From Onthophagus taurus (taxonomy: Eukaryota > Arthropoda > Insecta > Coleoptera > Scarabaeidae), in contig NC_091970.1 of NCBI RefSeq assembly GCF_036711975.1, positions 4,037,501 through 4,101,500 on the forward strand: a stretch of DNA of 64,000 nt. Direction: 5' to 3'. The notes beneath the pieces were generated by a model, which saw only the letters and a list, made by a program, of their open reading frames with translations, did no database searches and had not been told where the DNA came from. Within the stretch, counting starts at the first letter, position 1. Each line of letters begins with the position of its first letter. The position numbers and the translations under genes are program-made. Positions 11,648 through 24,512 of this stretch are shown one piece after another.

Positions 11648-12201
11648 ATGGAAATGTAAGTATAAACCAACAATTTATTTATTTCTTATAATCGTCCTTT
11701 TTTAAGCGTTAATTCAAACGTAGCAACTTTGAGTAACTTTGAGGTTATGTCGCATCTACAAAAAATTAAGGATACCCAAAGGAAGCAAAAAGGGCAATTA
11801 GCGACGATTACTTACGAAGTATTCGTTTTAATTAAACCTTAACAAAAATAACTTTTTAATATTTTAGACGCTAAGATTCTTGGAGAACTCCCCGTGCTCC
11901 AAATTGAATTCCTCCAACGTTATCGATTGTATCAAAGCTTTGGATGCGTTCAACTTAAAAAAACGCGAGAAATTAATGATCGTTAATAACCCCCCGGCGA
12001 CTCCTTTAGAAATTCAATTGGTTTAATAAATAAATTCGTATAAACTTTATTTTATTAATAAAGTTTTTTTTTTAGTTAGTCGAAGAAAGTGAAGAAAGAT
12101 TATCAGAAGATCAAGTACAATTAATTTTAAACATTTGTGTGAAATATTTGGGGGTGACATTAAAAGAGGCTGAACCGGAGGAAGAGGAGGAAGAAAATTA
12201 A
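11648..12201 (+). CDS. Crcp: RNA polymerase III subunit RPC9 (CRCP)
   Basis: Four exons, 11648-11655, 11707-11818, 11868-12020 and 12076-12201, give 132 residues. The first coding exon is only eight bases (ATGGAAAT). The product matches the RPC9/CRCP family: an N-terminal MEIVNSNVATLSNFEV, the block QLATITYETL, and the C-terminal HRDC-like motif VEESEERLSEDQV, with an acidic tail (EPEEEEEEN). In the family RPC9 pairs with RPC8 to form the stalk of nuclear RNA polymerase III, which makes tRNA and 5S RNA. It begins 170 bases after the PLA2 stop and converges on DENR, with only 77 bases between the two stop codons. Confidence 0.93.
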
Positions 12202-12278
12202 ATAAATTAAGGATTTAAAAAATTTGTATTATTTTTTTATTAATAACAAAAAAAATTATTTCGGGTTTATTTTAATAT

Positions 12279-12921
12279 TTATCTCTTTTGATCGCCTAAA
12301 TCCTCGATTAAATCTTCATCGATCTCTGGCCACTTCTCCGGTATAATATCGAACAAATCATCTTTTACATCACCTTGAATAACGATTTCATCATCCCCGG
12401 TTACAGAGGAGCCACAAGCGAATTTCGTCCCAAAGAATTTTGCGGCCACTTTTAAATCGATATCTTCAAAATAATAAATTAATTAATTATAAAAAAATAT
12501 ATTAATTAACTTACTAAAAGAACTTAACCCTGTTACGACGGTAACAGACTTCTTTTTGCCTCGCGGAGCCCTCGATACGTAAACTTGTTTCGGCCCTTCC
12601 TCCTTTTTCTTTGCTTTGATCATTCCCTTTCCGCCGCGTTTTTGCCGCTTCTTTTCTTCCTCTCCGGTAGCGTCTGTTGCTTCATCACCTATCTTAACCT
12701 TTTCGAATTCGGAAGGAAGATTTTTTTCCAACCATTGTTTACATTTATCGTACTCCGGGTAATACTCGCAATACTAAAATTAAATCTGTGTTAATCTATT
12801 TAATAAAAAAATTAATGATTTATAATACCTCAATAGGCATCGTACAATTACCGCAATAAATCACTTGAATCGGGTAATTAACACCTTCTCTGGGCCCCAT
12901 GAGTAAGTTATTTTCACCCAT
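12279..12921 (-). CDS. DENR: Density-regulated protein DENR, translation reinitiation/recycling factor
   Basis: Three exons on the minus strand, 12921-12829, 12773-12515 and 12463-12279, give 178 residues. DENR works with MCTS1 on the 40S ribosome in recycling and in reinitiation after short upstream reading frames. Visible: an N-terminal cysteine-bearing module ([10 protein letters not shown] and [12 protein letters not shown]), a lysine-rich linker (KRQKRGGKG), and a C-terminal SUI1 domain with [36 protein letters not shown] and the terminal [12 protein letters not shown]. The length is slightly below the vertebrate protein because the linker is shorter. The start ATG sits about 970 bases from the BTAF1 start, which runs in the other direction. 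Confidence 0.95.
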
Positions 12922-13887
12922 AACCTCACTTTTTAGACACAATCTTTTTTTATTTCGATTTTTTTAATTTAATTTACATGTGATTTGTTTAATTATTATT
13001 CGATTCTTTTTATTAACAATTTTAAATTGATTGATTTATTTTAAGGTTTTCTTTCAATTATGTACTTTTTATATGACGTTTATAGTTTTTGAGGTTAGAA
13101 CTATCTGTCAGATTCCCGGTGAGAATTCCAAAAAATTTAAGATTAAATAACTTTATTTATTGATAAAAAGTGATGAAACGAATTCGAATACAACCAATTA
13201 ATCTGAATTAAAGTAAATAAACTTTTTTATAAACGATTAATCGCGATAGTTATCAACGGGGAGAAGTTAGTTGTAAACGATTTCGACCAATCGGAAACCA
13301 GTATCTGGATAAAGTCGAGCTGATCCCAAGTATGGCTGTCAGTATAAAACAGAACTTAGAATGATGGACTTCCTTTCTGTTATTACACTATTTAATCCCG
13401 TGAATTTTCGGAATTACCGTTGGAAAGTGTTGTTTGTGGCTCGTTATCGATGTAGGATGCCTTTCAAAGTGAATTAGCCGACATTTCGAGACGGTAAGTC
13501 GCATCTAGTTGCTTCTATTGGCGTCTTTTTGGGTATTTTGTTTGTCCAACAATAAAATGCACATACGGTGTCAACCATATTAAATGATTAAGCCCCTTTT
13601 ATAATTTCCGATTAAAGATTATTGCTTAAAAATGAAACCCACCGATTTTTTGACGTTTAAATCAACTTTTCAAGGTTATGTTCTACGAGAAAAGTTGAAA
13701 TCAAATTCCTCAATTTTTCGCAAAAAAAAATTGATTTCGGCTGGGTGCTCGTTTTAATAATATTTGGCATTATTGATTTTGTCCATATGGCCAATTGCGA
13801 GGCGCCTTTTACTCTCTCTCCGTTACAATTTAATCTTTACCTCTGATTTATTCCTTATTTTCTAGGTTTACCAAATAACAAGATACC
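12922..13887. promoter_or_regulatory. Divergent promoter region of DENR and BTAF1, with BTAF1 5' noncoding exon
   Basis: On the plus strand a probable noncoding exon ends at 13493 (gagacg then gtaagt). The next acceptor (ttttctag) at 13858-13865 is followed by 5' leader and the ATG at 13888. The spacer from 12922 to about 13350 is AT-rich, with a GC-richer patch near 13250-13480 that probably contains the BTAF1 transcription start. No additional coding gene is seen. Confidence 0.5.
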
Positions 13888-16800
13888 ATGACTTCAAGGT
13901 AAGTTTTAAAAATTATGTAAGATTTTTCTTAATAACCATACAAAAAAATTTTAAGTAAATAGAAAAGAGGAAAATAGGGGAAAAAATAACCATTGCACAT
14001 TCTTATCTGTTATTACCGTTATCTCAACCTTATCACATTGCAACTATTAAAATTAAATTCAAAGTATTCAGGAAACGAATATTTACATAATTTTTAATCA
14101 AAAATTTTTTTATATTTTTTAGGTTAAAAATAATTAAGCCATCTCTTATCGAAAAGCTTCAATAAAATTTGACAATCAAAATTAATTTTTTAGGTTATAT
14201 TAATATTATTTATTTTTTTTAAACAGTCGTTTGGATCGCCTCTTCGTCCTCCTTGAAAGCGGAAGTTGCGCCGTAACCCGTTCAACAGCAGCAAAACAAC
14301 TCGGAGAAGTCCAAAAATTACACCCCCACGAATTAAACACTTTATTAACCCGCACAGCAAGTTATTTAAAATCAACAAATTGGGAAACGCGCGTTGCTGC
14401 AGCAGAGGCAGTTCGCGCAATCGTCAGTAACGTACCTCAATGGGACCCGAAACCGGTTACTTTAAAACCGGAGGAGGAACAAATTCCACCAATATCATGC
14501 ATCGGGCGTTTACGGTTCGAAAATTTCGATATGGCTAAAGTTTTAGCGAATAGCACGCATTTAATGGCATCGGAAGGAAAAGAATTTGATGTTGAAGAAG
14601 ATTCTACTCTTGGAATAGATTTAAAGGAAAAAATGGCGAAACAAAGACAAATGTTAAATGCTAGGTTAGGTTTAGATGTTGTCGGAAATATAGGATTAGA
14701 AGTACCCGAGCTTTTTACTAACGATGATTTAAAAATTGATGAAGGAGGAAGTGGGGGGGATGTTGGAGTGAAAGAGGAAAATAAAAAAGCTTTGAGGGAC
14801 GTGATTTCGAATTCGCGAGAAATTGGGTTAAGTTCGAGGGAAATGAATCGAGCCAGACGGAAGGCGAGGCAAGCATTTGGTAAGCAAAGATCACGAGAAC
14901 CAATGGAGGAGGATTTAGAACCCGATTGGAAAAGAATTAAAATCGAAGATAAAATTAAAGAGGAAATAAACACCGAGTTTGAGTTAAACGATCACGGTGA
15001 TTGGCCGTTGGAGTGGTTTTGTGATCAATTAAGTCAGGATTTGTTTAGTTCAAGTTGGGAATCGCGACACGGCGCTGCCACAGCTTTAAGAGAAATTTTA
15101 TCCGTGCACGGAAGCGGAGCCGGAAAATCTATTTATTTAACTCAAGCCCAAGTAAGTAATAAAAGTCAAATTAATTAATTTTTAATTAATTATTTTTATT
15201 CCCAGATGAATGAATATCACCAAGCTTGGCTGGAAGACATGTCAATTCGCCTCCTTTGCGTCTTAGCCTTAGATAAATTTGGTGATTTCGTTTCCGATTC
15301 GGTTGTAGCCCCAGTTCGGGAAACATGCGCTCAATGTCTTTGCACCATCCTAAAATTAATGGACGAAAACGGATGTAAAGCAGCCCTCAAAATCATGCTT
15401 CAACTATTAGAACAACAAGGTTGGGAAGCGAGACACGGCGGTCATTTAGGTTTAAAATATTTACTCGCCGTTCGCGATGATATCGTCGATGTATTATTAG
15501 AGAACGCGTTTCCCAATATTTTACGCGGTCTTTCTGACCCAGTTGATGATGTAGGAGCCGTCGCCGCTTCGGCTTTAATTCCAATTGCGGAGAAATTGGT
15601 CGAATTAGTTCCTGGGTCTATTCCGGAGGTTGTCACGAAACTTTGGGATCTTTTAGCGGAACAAGATGAATTGGCGGCTGCTTGTAATAGCTTTATGGGA
15701 CTTTTAGCAAGAATTTTAAGCTTGAAAAAAGCTCCGGAATTATTACCACCACAAAATTTATCCGAGGTAATAAATTTATTAAAAACTGTCCAAAAATTTT
15801 AGGTTATTAAATAATTTTATCTTTAAAAGTCACAAAATTTAGGTTGGTAATGATTTTTTTTATAGGTTTTGTAGCGATTACGAAATTTTTTAATATAAAT
15901 CTTTGATTTTTAATAATAAATTATTTTATTTTTAGGTTGTTCCAAGATTATGGCCATTTCTTTCGCATAGTGCTTCAAGTGTACGAAAAGCAACTCTTCA
16001 AACTCTCGGAACTTTAGCTGATGGAAATACGATACAATGGGAGGCTCAATTACTTCAAGATGCGCTTCGACACGTTTATCAACGAGTTCTCGTAGAGCCC
16101 CTTTGTGACGTTCGGAATTTGGCGGATACAGTTTGGGGCCAATTAATCCGATTTTCGGCTTTAGTTCCCCTCCTTTTAGCGAGTTGCCCCTTTATAAGTA
16201 TTTGGTTATGCCTCAGCATGCAACCAGTTCGTATTCCTTACGATCATAACTTATTAATTTTTGCATCGACTCGGGAAAGGAAAGAAAAAAAGGGAATCGA
16301 AGGAATAAATAATTTCGATCAATCCGTCGTCGTCCCAAAATTATTCATCGGAGGAAGCGAAACGACCGCTTTGAATGTTCGAGAAGGTAACGCGATTAAA
16401 GTGCGTTGTATGGCTGCGAGGATGCTGGGTTTGTTATCGTTTTACATCGTAAAACGAGCCCCTGGGGTGGATTATTCGCAAGATCAAATCCCGTTGAATA
16501 GCTATGTTAATATCTTATTGGGGCATTTACAATCTAAATCGGCGCTACAAAGGATGATGGCTGGTTTGGTGATCGCCGAGTGGGCGAAACAAGATCAAGA
16601 CACGATTTGCCCGGAACCCCTTAAAACGATTTTACATAAATGTTTATCGGAATGCGTTTATTTCGAGGAGATTGCGATGAGTTTTACAAAGCTCGCCCAA
16701 GAAACCAAAGATTTTATAGCGACATTAAAACATTACAAAGTTAACGTTAATATTAACGGGGATTTAAATGGAGTTTTAACTCTAGATATGATGAAACACG

Positions 16801-19800
16801 TCACCGGGGTCGAAACACAAAAAGTTTTATTAAAACAAAAATTGAAACAAAAAGTTTCCGATAATTTAGAGGAAAGGCGGAAATCTTTGCATAATTCGGT
16901 TTCTCAAACGGCGCAAGATCAATTATTATTGAGTATTAGCACATTAGCCGCTTTATCAGGGGCCGTAGTAATGTTTAAAGCACTCCCGGAGAAGTTAACC
17001 CCCGTTGTAAAACCTTTAATGGAATCAATCCGGCGAGAAAACGAAGAAGAATTACAACAAATCGCCGCGAAGCATTTAGCGAAGCTATTAGATCAATGTC
17101 GAGGAAGGAATCCGTGCCCAAACGATAAAATTTTAATTAATTTATGTACGTTCTTACGTTGTGATCCAGAATTCACCCCGGTTATTCATAAAATTTTTCC
17201 GGGGCAATCAAACAACGAGCATTTAATTAACCAACCAAGAGGGAACTACAACGGAATTGTTACTTTAAATAACCAACAAAGAAACGCGGAGAAAGCTGCG
17301 TTTAAACGATCAAATTCAACAGGGAGAGGTCCCGGGAGACCCCCAGCCACCGATATCCCCCTTGAAGAGTTATTCAAAGAAGAAGATGAGGTTCAAAAAT
17401 CAAATCGAATTCAACGTCGAGGTGCAACGTTGGCCCTAACTGAAATTGTCGTTTATTTTGGAAAAAATCTCCCTGAAAACTTATCGAAAATGTGGGAATT
17501 AATCGTTGGGAAATTAATCGAATTAGTTAACCCAGAAACTTTTGATCCAAACCGTACTCAAGGTAACGACGACGAAGCGGAACAATTAGTTTGGAGTTTA
17601 CAAGTTTTAGAGATAACCAGCCCGAACGTTCACCCAGATTTACACGAAAAATTATTGGAGAATTCATTAAATCGGCTCTGTTTGTTATTATCGCATCAAT
17701 ATCGAGCCGTGCGCCATTTAGCATCACGTTGTTTGGCGGTTTTTGCCCGAATGAATTCAGTGGCTGTTATGGAGTTGGTCGTTGCGAAAGTTTTACCTCA
17801 ATTAAGTGTCGTTGATAACGATATTAACCGGCAAGGAGCCGTTGAGGCGATTGCTTGTATCGTCGATGCTTTACAATTTGATATAGTCCCTTATGTTGTG
17901 TTGTTGGTTATCCCATTATTGGGGCGAATGTCAGATCAAAATCAATGCGTGCGATTAATGGGAACTCACAGTTTTGCGACTTTAGTGCAATTAATGCCGT
18001 TAGATGGGGCCGTTCCCGAACCAAAAGGATTAAATTTAAGTAAATTATGCGAACAGCGTAATCGAGAACGATTATTTTTACAACAATTATTAACTCCATC
18101 TACGATTCCTGATTATGTCGTTCCAGTTCCGATTGATGCCTCGTTGAGGAGTTACCAACAAGCCGGGGTGAATTGGTTGGGATTTTTAAATAAATATAAA
18201 CTCCACGGGATTTTATGCGACGATATGGGATTGGGAAAAACGTTACAATCGATTTGTATTTTAGCCGGAGATCATTTTTTGAGGGATAAAAAGTTTAAGG
18301 AAACTCGTGCGGTTGATTGCGCCCCATTACAATCTTTAGTGATTTGCCCCCCTACACTAACAGGTCATTGGGTTTATGAGGTTGAAAAATTTTTATCCCA
18401 CAAATACATCCGACCACTTCAATATTATGGGACACCTGTAGAAAGAGAGCGTTTACGCAACAAAATGGACCGTTATAATCTCATCGTTGCTTCCTACGAT
18501 ATCGTCCGAAAAGATATATTATTTTTCGCCCCTATAAAATGGAATTATATAATTTTAGACGAAGGTCATGTAATTAAAAACGGAAAAACCCGCACGAGTA
18601 TGGCGATAAAGCAATTAAACGCGAATCATCGTTTAATTTTAAGTGGAACTCCGATACAAAATAACGTTTTAGAATTATGGAGTCTTTTCGATTTTTTAAT
18701 GCCGGGATTTTTGGGAACGGAGAAGCAATTTACCGCGAGATATTCTCGCCCAATTTTAGCCAGCCGCGACCCGAAATGTTCCCCGAAAGAACAAGAAGCG
18801 GGGGCTTTGGCGATGGAAGCTTTGCATCGACAAGTTTTACCGTTTTTATTACGCCGAATGAAAGAGGACGTTTTAGATGATTTACCCCCGAAAATAACGC
18901 AAGATTACTATTGCGAATTATCACCGTTACAAGAATTGTTATACGACGATTTCTCGAAATCGCCCGCTCACCAAACGTTGGAAGAATCGTTGTCAACAGG
19001 GGCTACGGCGAGTTCGATGCAGGGAAACACGCATATATTCCAGGCGTTAAGATATTTACAAAACGTTTGTAATCATCCGAAATTAGTTTTGGGGCCGAAT
19101 CATCCCCAATTTGGAGCTATTAAGGAAGTTTTGCAAACGCAGAATTCACAGTTGAATGATATTCATCATTCGGCTAAATTACCCGCTTTAAAGTAAGTAT
19201 TTTTTTGATTCTTTATTATATTAAAAATGTGTTAAGAAAGTTACAAAATTAATATGTTTTAGCCGAGGTTGCTAGCGGTCGAAGTAGAAGTTGTACAATG
19301 TTTTATTTTAGGTCTTAATCTTTTATTAATGACATGATATACAATTCATGATTATTCCTCTGACTATGTACACCAAATCGCACAAAATCACAATTTTGAC
19401 GTTTCAAACATAACCTAATTCAACTTAATTCCTATTAAACAACTTTTCTTTACAAATTTTTATCATTAACGAGGAATTTTTTATATCATACCTTAAAATG
19501 TCGTTTTTTATCTTCAATGTTTGATATAAATCGTTTCTTAACTCAAAAAAAATCTAAAAGTAATCATTTTTTTTACATTTTGACGTTTTCGAACATATCC
19601 TAATTCAATTTAATTCCGTTTTAAAGACTTTCTCTCTACGAATTTTTAATATTAACCCAGCAATTTTTATATAATATTGGAAATAGCATCTTTCATCTTC
19701 AATTTGAAATATAAATCGTTTCTTAACTCCAATAAATAAAGTCAATGAGGTTTTTTTTAATGTTGACGTTTCTGAACGTATCCTAATTCAACTTTATGCC

Positions 19801-20920
19801 TTTCTGAAGACTTGAAAACTTCTTGAAGTGTATTTTTGTTGAACTAAAACTAGAACTAACACTAGACCTACAATTAGAAAGTTTCGGGTTTAGCCGTGCG
19901 TCTGTACACGCATCGTAATATTTCTAGGTCTAAATTAATGAATTTCTCCATTGTCTTCAGGTGAATTACAGTAATCGGTGAAAATAATACAGAATGTATT
20001 TCTGAAGATTAGAATTAATTTTAAAAAAATTAATTTTAATGTTTTTATATCAACCGTCATTTTTACAAAAAAAAACTGTCAAAAAATTATTTTAGTTAAA
20101 ACTAATTTTTAAATAATTTTTTTTGTAGACAACTGTTACAAGACTGCGGAATTGGTTTAGCAATGACTCAATCTTCCGAATTGGTGATAAACCAACATCG
20201 CGCATTGGTTTTTTGTCAAATGAAATCGATGTTGGACATCATCGAGAACGATCTCTTCAAGAAACACATGCCCACTGTTACTTATTTGAGGTTGGATGGA
20301 ACCGTTCCGGCTAGTCAAAGACAAACATTAGTTACTAGGTAAAAAGAAAATTTAATTTTGTCTCTTTAAAATTAAAACAAAGTCATTTTAGATTCAACAA
20401 CGACCCTTCCATAGACGTTTTATTATTAACAACACAAGTGGGTGGATTAGGTTTAAATCTAACTGGTGCTGATACGGTTATATTCGTTGAGCATGACTGG
20501 AATCCAATGAAAGATCTTCAAGCTATGGATAGAGCCCATCGGATCGGACAAAGAAAAGTTGTTAATGTGTATAGGTTAATTACAAGATCGACTTTAGAAG
20601 AAAAAATTATGGGGTATTATTGATTCATTAAAATCAATTTTTATTTCTAATTTAAATTCATTTTTAGGTTACAAAAATTCAAAGTACAAACAGCAAATAC
20701 AGTTATAAGTGGAGAAAATAGCCGATTAGAAACGATGGGGACAGAACAATTATTGGATTTATTCTCAAACAAACCATCAACGTCTCAAACGGTTACGAAT
20801 AAAACCGCACCAGGAGGTGTTAAAGCCATCTTAGAAACACTCCCCGATTTATGGGATCAAAATCAATACGACGATGAATATGACTTAACTCAGTTTCTTA
20901 GTAAATTAAAAAGTTGTTGA
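13888..20920 (+). CDS. Btaf1: TATA-binding-protein-associated ATPase BTAF1 / Mot1
   Basis: Seven coding exons, 13888-13898, 14227-15151, 15206-15766, 15936-19192, 20129-20338, 20392-20613 and 20668-20920, give 1812 residues, near the roughly 1850 of the human protein. BTAF1/Mot1 uses ATP to strip or redistribute TBP on DNA in the nucleus. The N-terminal half is HEAT-repeat-like, starting [13 protein letters not shown]. The C-terminal Snf2 ATPase has Walker [11 protein letters not shown] near residue 1262, the DEGH box DEGHVIKN near 1372, SGTPIQNN, and helicase motifs V-VI in [15 protein letters not shown] and MDRAHRIGQ near 1670-1705. The first coding exon is just 11 bases. The long exon 4 is uninterrupted for 1085 codons. 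Confidence 0.97.
19393..19800. repeat. Three-copy tandem repeat, about 184-base unit, in BTAF1 intron 4
   Basis: Units start near 19393, 19576 and 19761. Each begins with ttgacgttt, then a variant of cataacctaattcaactta, then ataaatcgtttcttaactc near its end. The third copy is cut short, and a family A fragment begins near 19831. The copies differ at roughly one base in seven or eight by eye. This is noncoding. Confidence 0.65.
19831..19915. repeat. Partial family A element in BTAF1 intron 4
   Basis: The sequence carries gaactaaaactagaactaac, actagacct, tttcgggtttagccgtgcgt and then a small palindrome (gtctgtacacgc). Only one end of the element is present. It matches the left half of the element at 41803-41998. 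Confidence 0.65.
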
Positions 20921-21825
20921 ATCAAAAATAATTGTAATTAATTAATTTTCTTTTTTCTGGGTATCTCAGAGTTTTTTTATTAATTTAATTTAATTTCTTT
21001 GCTATAAAGTATTAATTTCTATTATATTTTTTTTTACAACAAGAACCTAAGCAATAAATCCTTTCCGTCTGTTAATTAATTAACCTATAATATAAAGAAT
21101 TGGTAAAAATAAATAAATGTTGAATGTGTGCTTATGTGTATAATAATGTTTTCATTGTGATCAATAAATCGATTAATAAAATAAAAAAGGATTTGTTTCA
21201 TTTGATTTAAGAAAAAGGAGGTAAGTTCATGGTCGAATGCGAATTAGGACACCCATTTCTCCCCAGAAAGAACATTTACTGGGTCAAGGTTATTAGGTTG
21301 CCCTTTGAAATTGGGTTACGACCCAATTTCTCAAAATCGATGGCCTTATTAGGAACGACCCAATTTTTCCCGGCAAAATTTTCTTCAATAATAAAATTAA
21401 TTCGTTTATTTAAAAAAAGCTTATTTATTTAAATAATTCTTAATTAAGTTGGTATTAAAAACGTCAACCGCCATTTTGATTTTTTAGTAAATAAAAATTG
21501 TGCCAATATAAAAACACAAAAAATCCCATTTATTTTTGCTTCCCATTTCTTATTATCTCCCAGGGTCAAAACGGAAAACTCATAGTGGAAATCGCGCATG
21601 ATCGTGGAAAATCTGGGACGTTTGTCGAGAGTGAGAACGACAACGTGACATTGGCCTAGATGGAACGAGCGTCCCCGTTTCGTTTCCGTATGCATTTCTG
21701 CAAGCTCCTCCATCCGTAAAACATCACACCCTCAAAAGCCAAAACATAAAGGTAAGCCCTCCCTTTATATCGTTTCATTTCATATTAATTAAGATAACTT
21801 GTATTTAGATTAATCAAACTTAAAA
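20921..21825. other. BTAF1 3' flank and CAD 5' leader
   Basis: From 20921 to about 21190 the sequence is AT-rich with several aataaa signals (for example near 21050, 21110 and 21160), as expected for the BTAF1 3' untranslated region. Positions 21540-21751 are GC-richer and end in the donor aaagGTAAGC. An acceptor (tgtatttag) at 21801-21809 leads into the CAD leader before ATG 21826. Thus CAD probably has a noncoding first exon ending at 21751. The short frame near 21229 has no recognisable similarity. Confidence 0.45.
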
Positions 21826-22876
21826 ATGGCTTTGATTAAGGGTTTTAAAGTAACCGATTCCGAGCGAAGAATCCGCGTTGGAATCGCCGTAAAAACCCTT
21901 TTAGAATTAACCCAAAAAACGAAAGAAAAATTTAAGCTAAAATCTGATTTGGAGATACGTTTCCAAGCGCCTGATGGAACAATAATTGAATCGGAAGATT
22001 ATTTCGAAACGCTTCAACCCCAAACGTTGTTGATTTGGGTGAAAGCCGGTGAAAGGGCACAAACTGACGCCGAGATTTTATATCGCACGATTCGTGAGGT
22101 AAACGAAGAGTATTTAACCGCCGGGGAGAAAGTCCAAGAATTTTTCACCGAAAAAATGAAAAATAAAGTTTTTAAACTCGCCGAGTTATTAAAGGAAGTT
22201 GAAACCGATAAAACTAACGAAAGCGAACGAAAACTCCACCCGGAATGGTTCCAAGGTAATTTTTTTTTAATTAATTATTTAACTTTCTTAATTGATGCAA
22301 AGTTTAATTTTTTTAAAATTAGGTTTGGATACGACCGCAAAAACGAAGGAAGAATACATGTTTCGGAGGGCTCAGGACCGCGTACGTACTTATTTTTACC
22401 GCACTAAAGACGAGTTAATTAAAAATCCGATGTCGCAATCGGAAAAACTTGGCTTCTTGCTCAAAGATCTCCAAGAGAAACTCAAACAAGTCAAATTTTT
22501 TGGTTGCTATTTCGACCGGTCGGCCACCAAAAGCATTTGCGATGAAAAAGGTAATTTTTTTTGCGAGGGCCGCTGGGATAAACCCTGTTGCTTATACATC
22601 CCCGTTCACTCAATCAATCCATATAAAAGCCCTGAGGAGCGAATCATTTTTCAAACGTGGAATTTAGACCACGCCATTGAACGTACCCGATCAATTATTC
22701 CAAGCATTAAAGATGCTTTGGTACATGATGATAAGTTAAACGGCAAAAAGAAAAAAATCATCGATGTCGAAAGGATTTTTGATGATTTATTCACAAGAAA
22801 TAACTTAAAATTTGTACATATCGTTTGTCATGATAAAGGGGCTCACGACACTAAAGCTGGTCCTTATTTAATATAA
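21826..22876 (+). CDS. Caspase-activated DNase (DFF40/CAD), apoptotic nuclease
   Basis: Two exons, 21826-22255 and 22323-22876, give 327 residues, matching the family's usual length. The N-terminus is a CIDE-N domain (GFKVTDSERRIRVGIAV, with IRFQAPDGTIIESEDYF) that in the family binds the inhibitor ICAD. The nuclease region shows CDEKGNFFCEGRW, INPYKSPEERIIFQTWNLDH and KFVHIVCHDKGAHDTKAG, which include the conserved histidines of the beta-beta-alpha-metal active site. The protein should cut chromatin between nucleosomes once freed from its inhibitor by caspases. It ends soon after the last conserved block, so there is no long basic tail. Drosophila's equivalent is Drep4. No ICAD-like partner gene is in the window. 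Confidence 0.94.
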
Positions 22877-24512
22877 AAAAATTTAAAAATAATAATAAGT
22901 GAGGTTAGAATTTCACTCATGTGAAAGCATGTCAAAATATAATTTTTAATAATCAAGTTCAAAAACTTCAAAAAATAAAATTACTATTTATATATTATTA
23001 ATTAATAAATAATAATAATCTTTGATGTTAAGAAGCTTTAAAAAGAAATATTCGTAAAGAATTGTTATTTTTGTGCCAAAACGTAGATATTTATTAATAA
23101 ATCCCTATAACTATACCCCATTCGATAAATCCAAATAACCCCTAAAAGTGACATAACCTAAAAAAAAAATCCAACGAAATTAATTGATACACCACAAAGA
23201 AAATATTAATTAAAGAGCTTGAATTGAAAACGAAATGAATCTGATATATTTTTTGATTCATGTCACAAAACACTTCTGAACAAAAGGGTATAAATCGTAT
23301 CAGGGATATTATCTATTTAATAATTAAATTTAAGCGGTTCAAATCGTTTTAAATAGTGTTTAGGATAAGAAATTAATTAAATAAATAAGAAATCTTAAGG
23401 TAGAAGATGTTTATTAGAGCTTAATAGTATGTAGTAAAAAAAATAAGGCTTAGTGATTTTTACAGATAACGATTCTATGTTATATTTAATATGTATATTT
23501 AAACAAAAAGAAGCAGGATAAAGTTACTGTTGACTGTATTTCCTATAAACGTGAAAAAAGACGATATAATAATAATAATAATATATTTTGTGAAGAACTC
23601 TACATGACAAGTCTGATTTTTTATTGGATCGTAAAGAAATAAAGAAGATGTTATTGAACGCAAAAGCAGAAATTGTTCATTCCTTTTATAAACTTACATA
23701 AATGTTGTTCCAGGCAAGTTATTTTTTATAAATATAAGATTATTAATCGTTGTATATCAACGAAGTGAACCCAACGGTAGAAAAACATTGTAAATAAGAA
23801 TAAATATTTAAACATTAAGAATAGGAATTACTACATCTAGAATAGAATGTGAGTGTAAAATTAATAAATAAAAACATAATTTAAAAATGTTTTTATTAAC
23901 CCAATTCTGTTTTACCGACATTCTAATTTTATGTTTATTCGGTTGCCTATATCAATCAGTTATTATTTATTTAATTAATGTTTTTGTTAAAACATATTTA
24001 AGTTGTTATTTTTATTTAATTTATTGATTTTGTTTTAGTTTTCGAATCCCACGAAATAATCGTTACTTCAACGCGTGCGCCTTACCATTCCTGAAACAAC
24101 TTCCATGAAAATCTTTTCGCCTCGCTTCCATTCCCAAACATTCAAAGAACTTTCCAAGATGCAATCGACGTAGCATTAAAAGAGATCGACTTGAAAGTTT
24201 TTTGGGGAAAAAAGCGATTTCAATACGGTCCTTATCTTTTCGAAAAATCCAAAAACAACTCAACAGGTAAGTTGTGACGTATCGATCGAGTTTTATTGCA
24301 AATTACAATGAAAAGAATTTATTGAGAAATGAATCCGGGAAATTTATGAAAGCGATAAAACTGAATTTTTTCCTTATTGACTCATAATTGTGTAAAACGC
24401 GTGCGGTTTTCACCAACATGTGATTACAAATCTTTTTAATCATTTCAATACAACAAAAAATTATTTTCATTCCAATATTAAACGCGATTAATACAAGATT
24501 AATATTTTTTAG
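22877..24512. other. CAD 3' flank, spacer, and GPRS-gene 5' noncoding exon
   Basis: From 22877 to about 23900 the sequence is AT-rich and without open frames, with many aataaa words, consistent with a long 3' untranslated region. At about 24050-24268 a GC-richer stretch ends in a good donor (tcaacagGTAAGT). The acceptor (tttttag) at 24506-24512 directly precedes the ATG of the BTB gene, so 24050-24268 is probably its noncoding first exon. No other gene is seen. Confidence 0.45.

Noticed and set aside
14437-14973. A long minus-strand frame of 178 codons
   Set aside because: Antisense shadow of BTAF1 exon 2, where the plus frame is strongly conserved.
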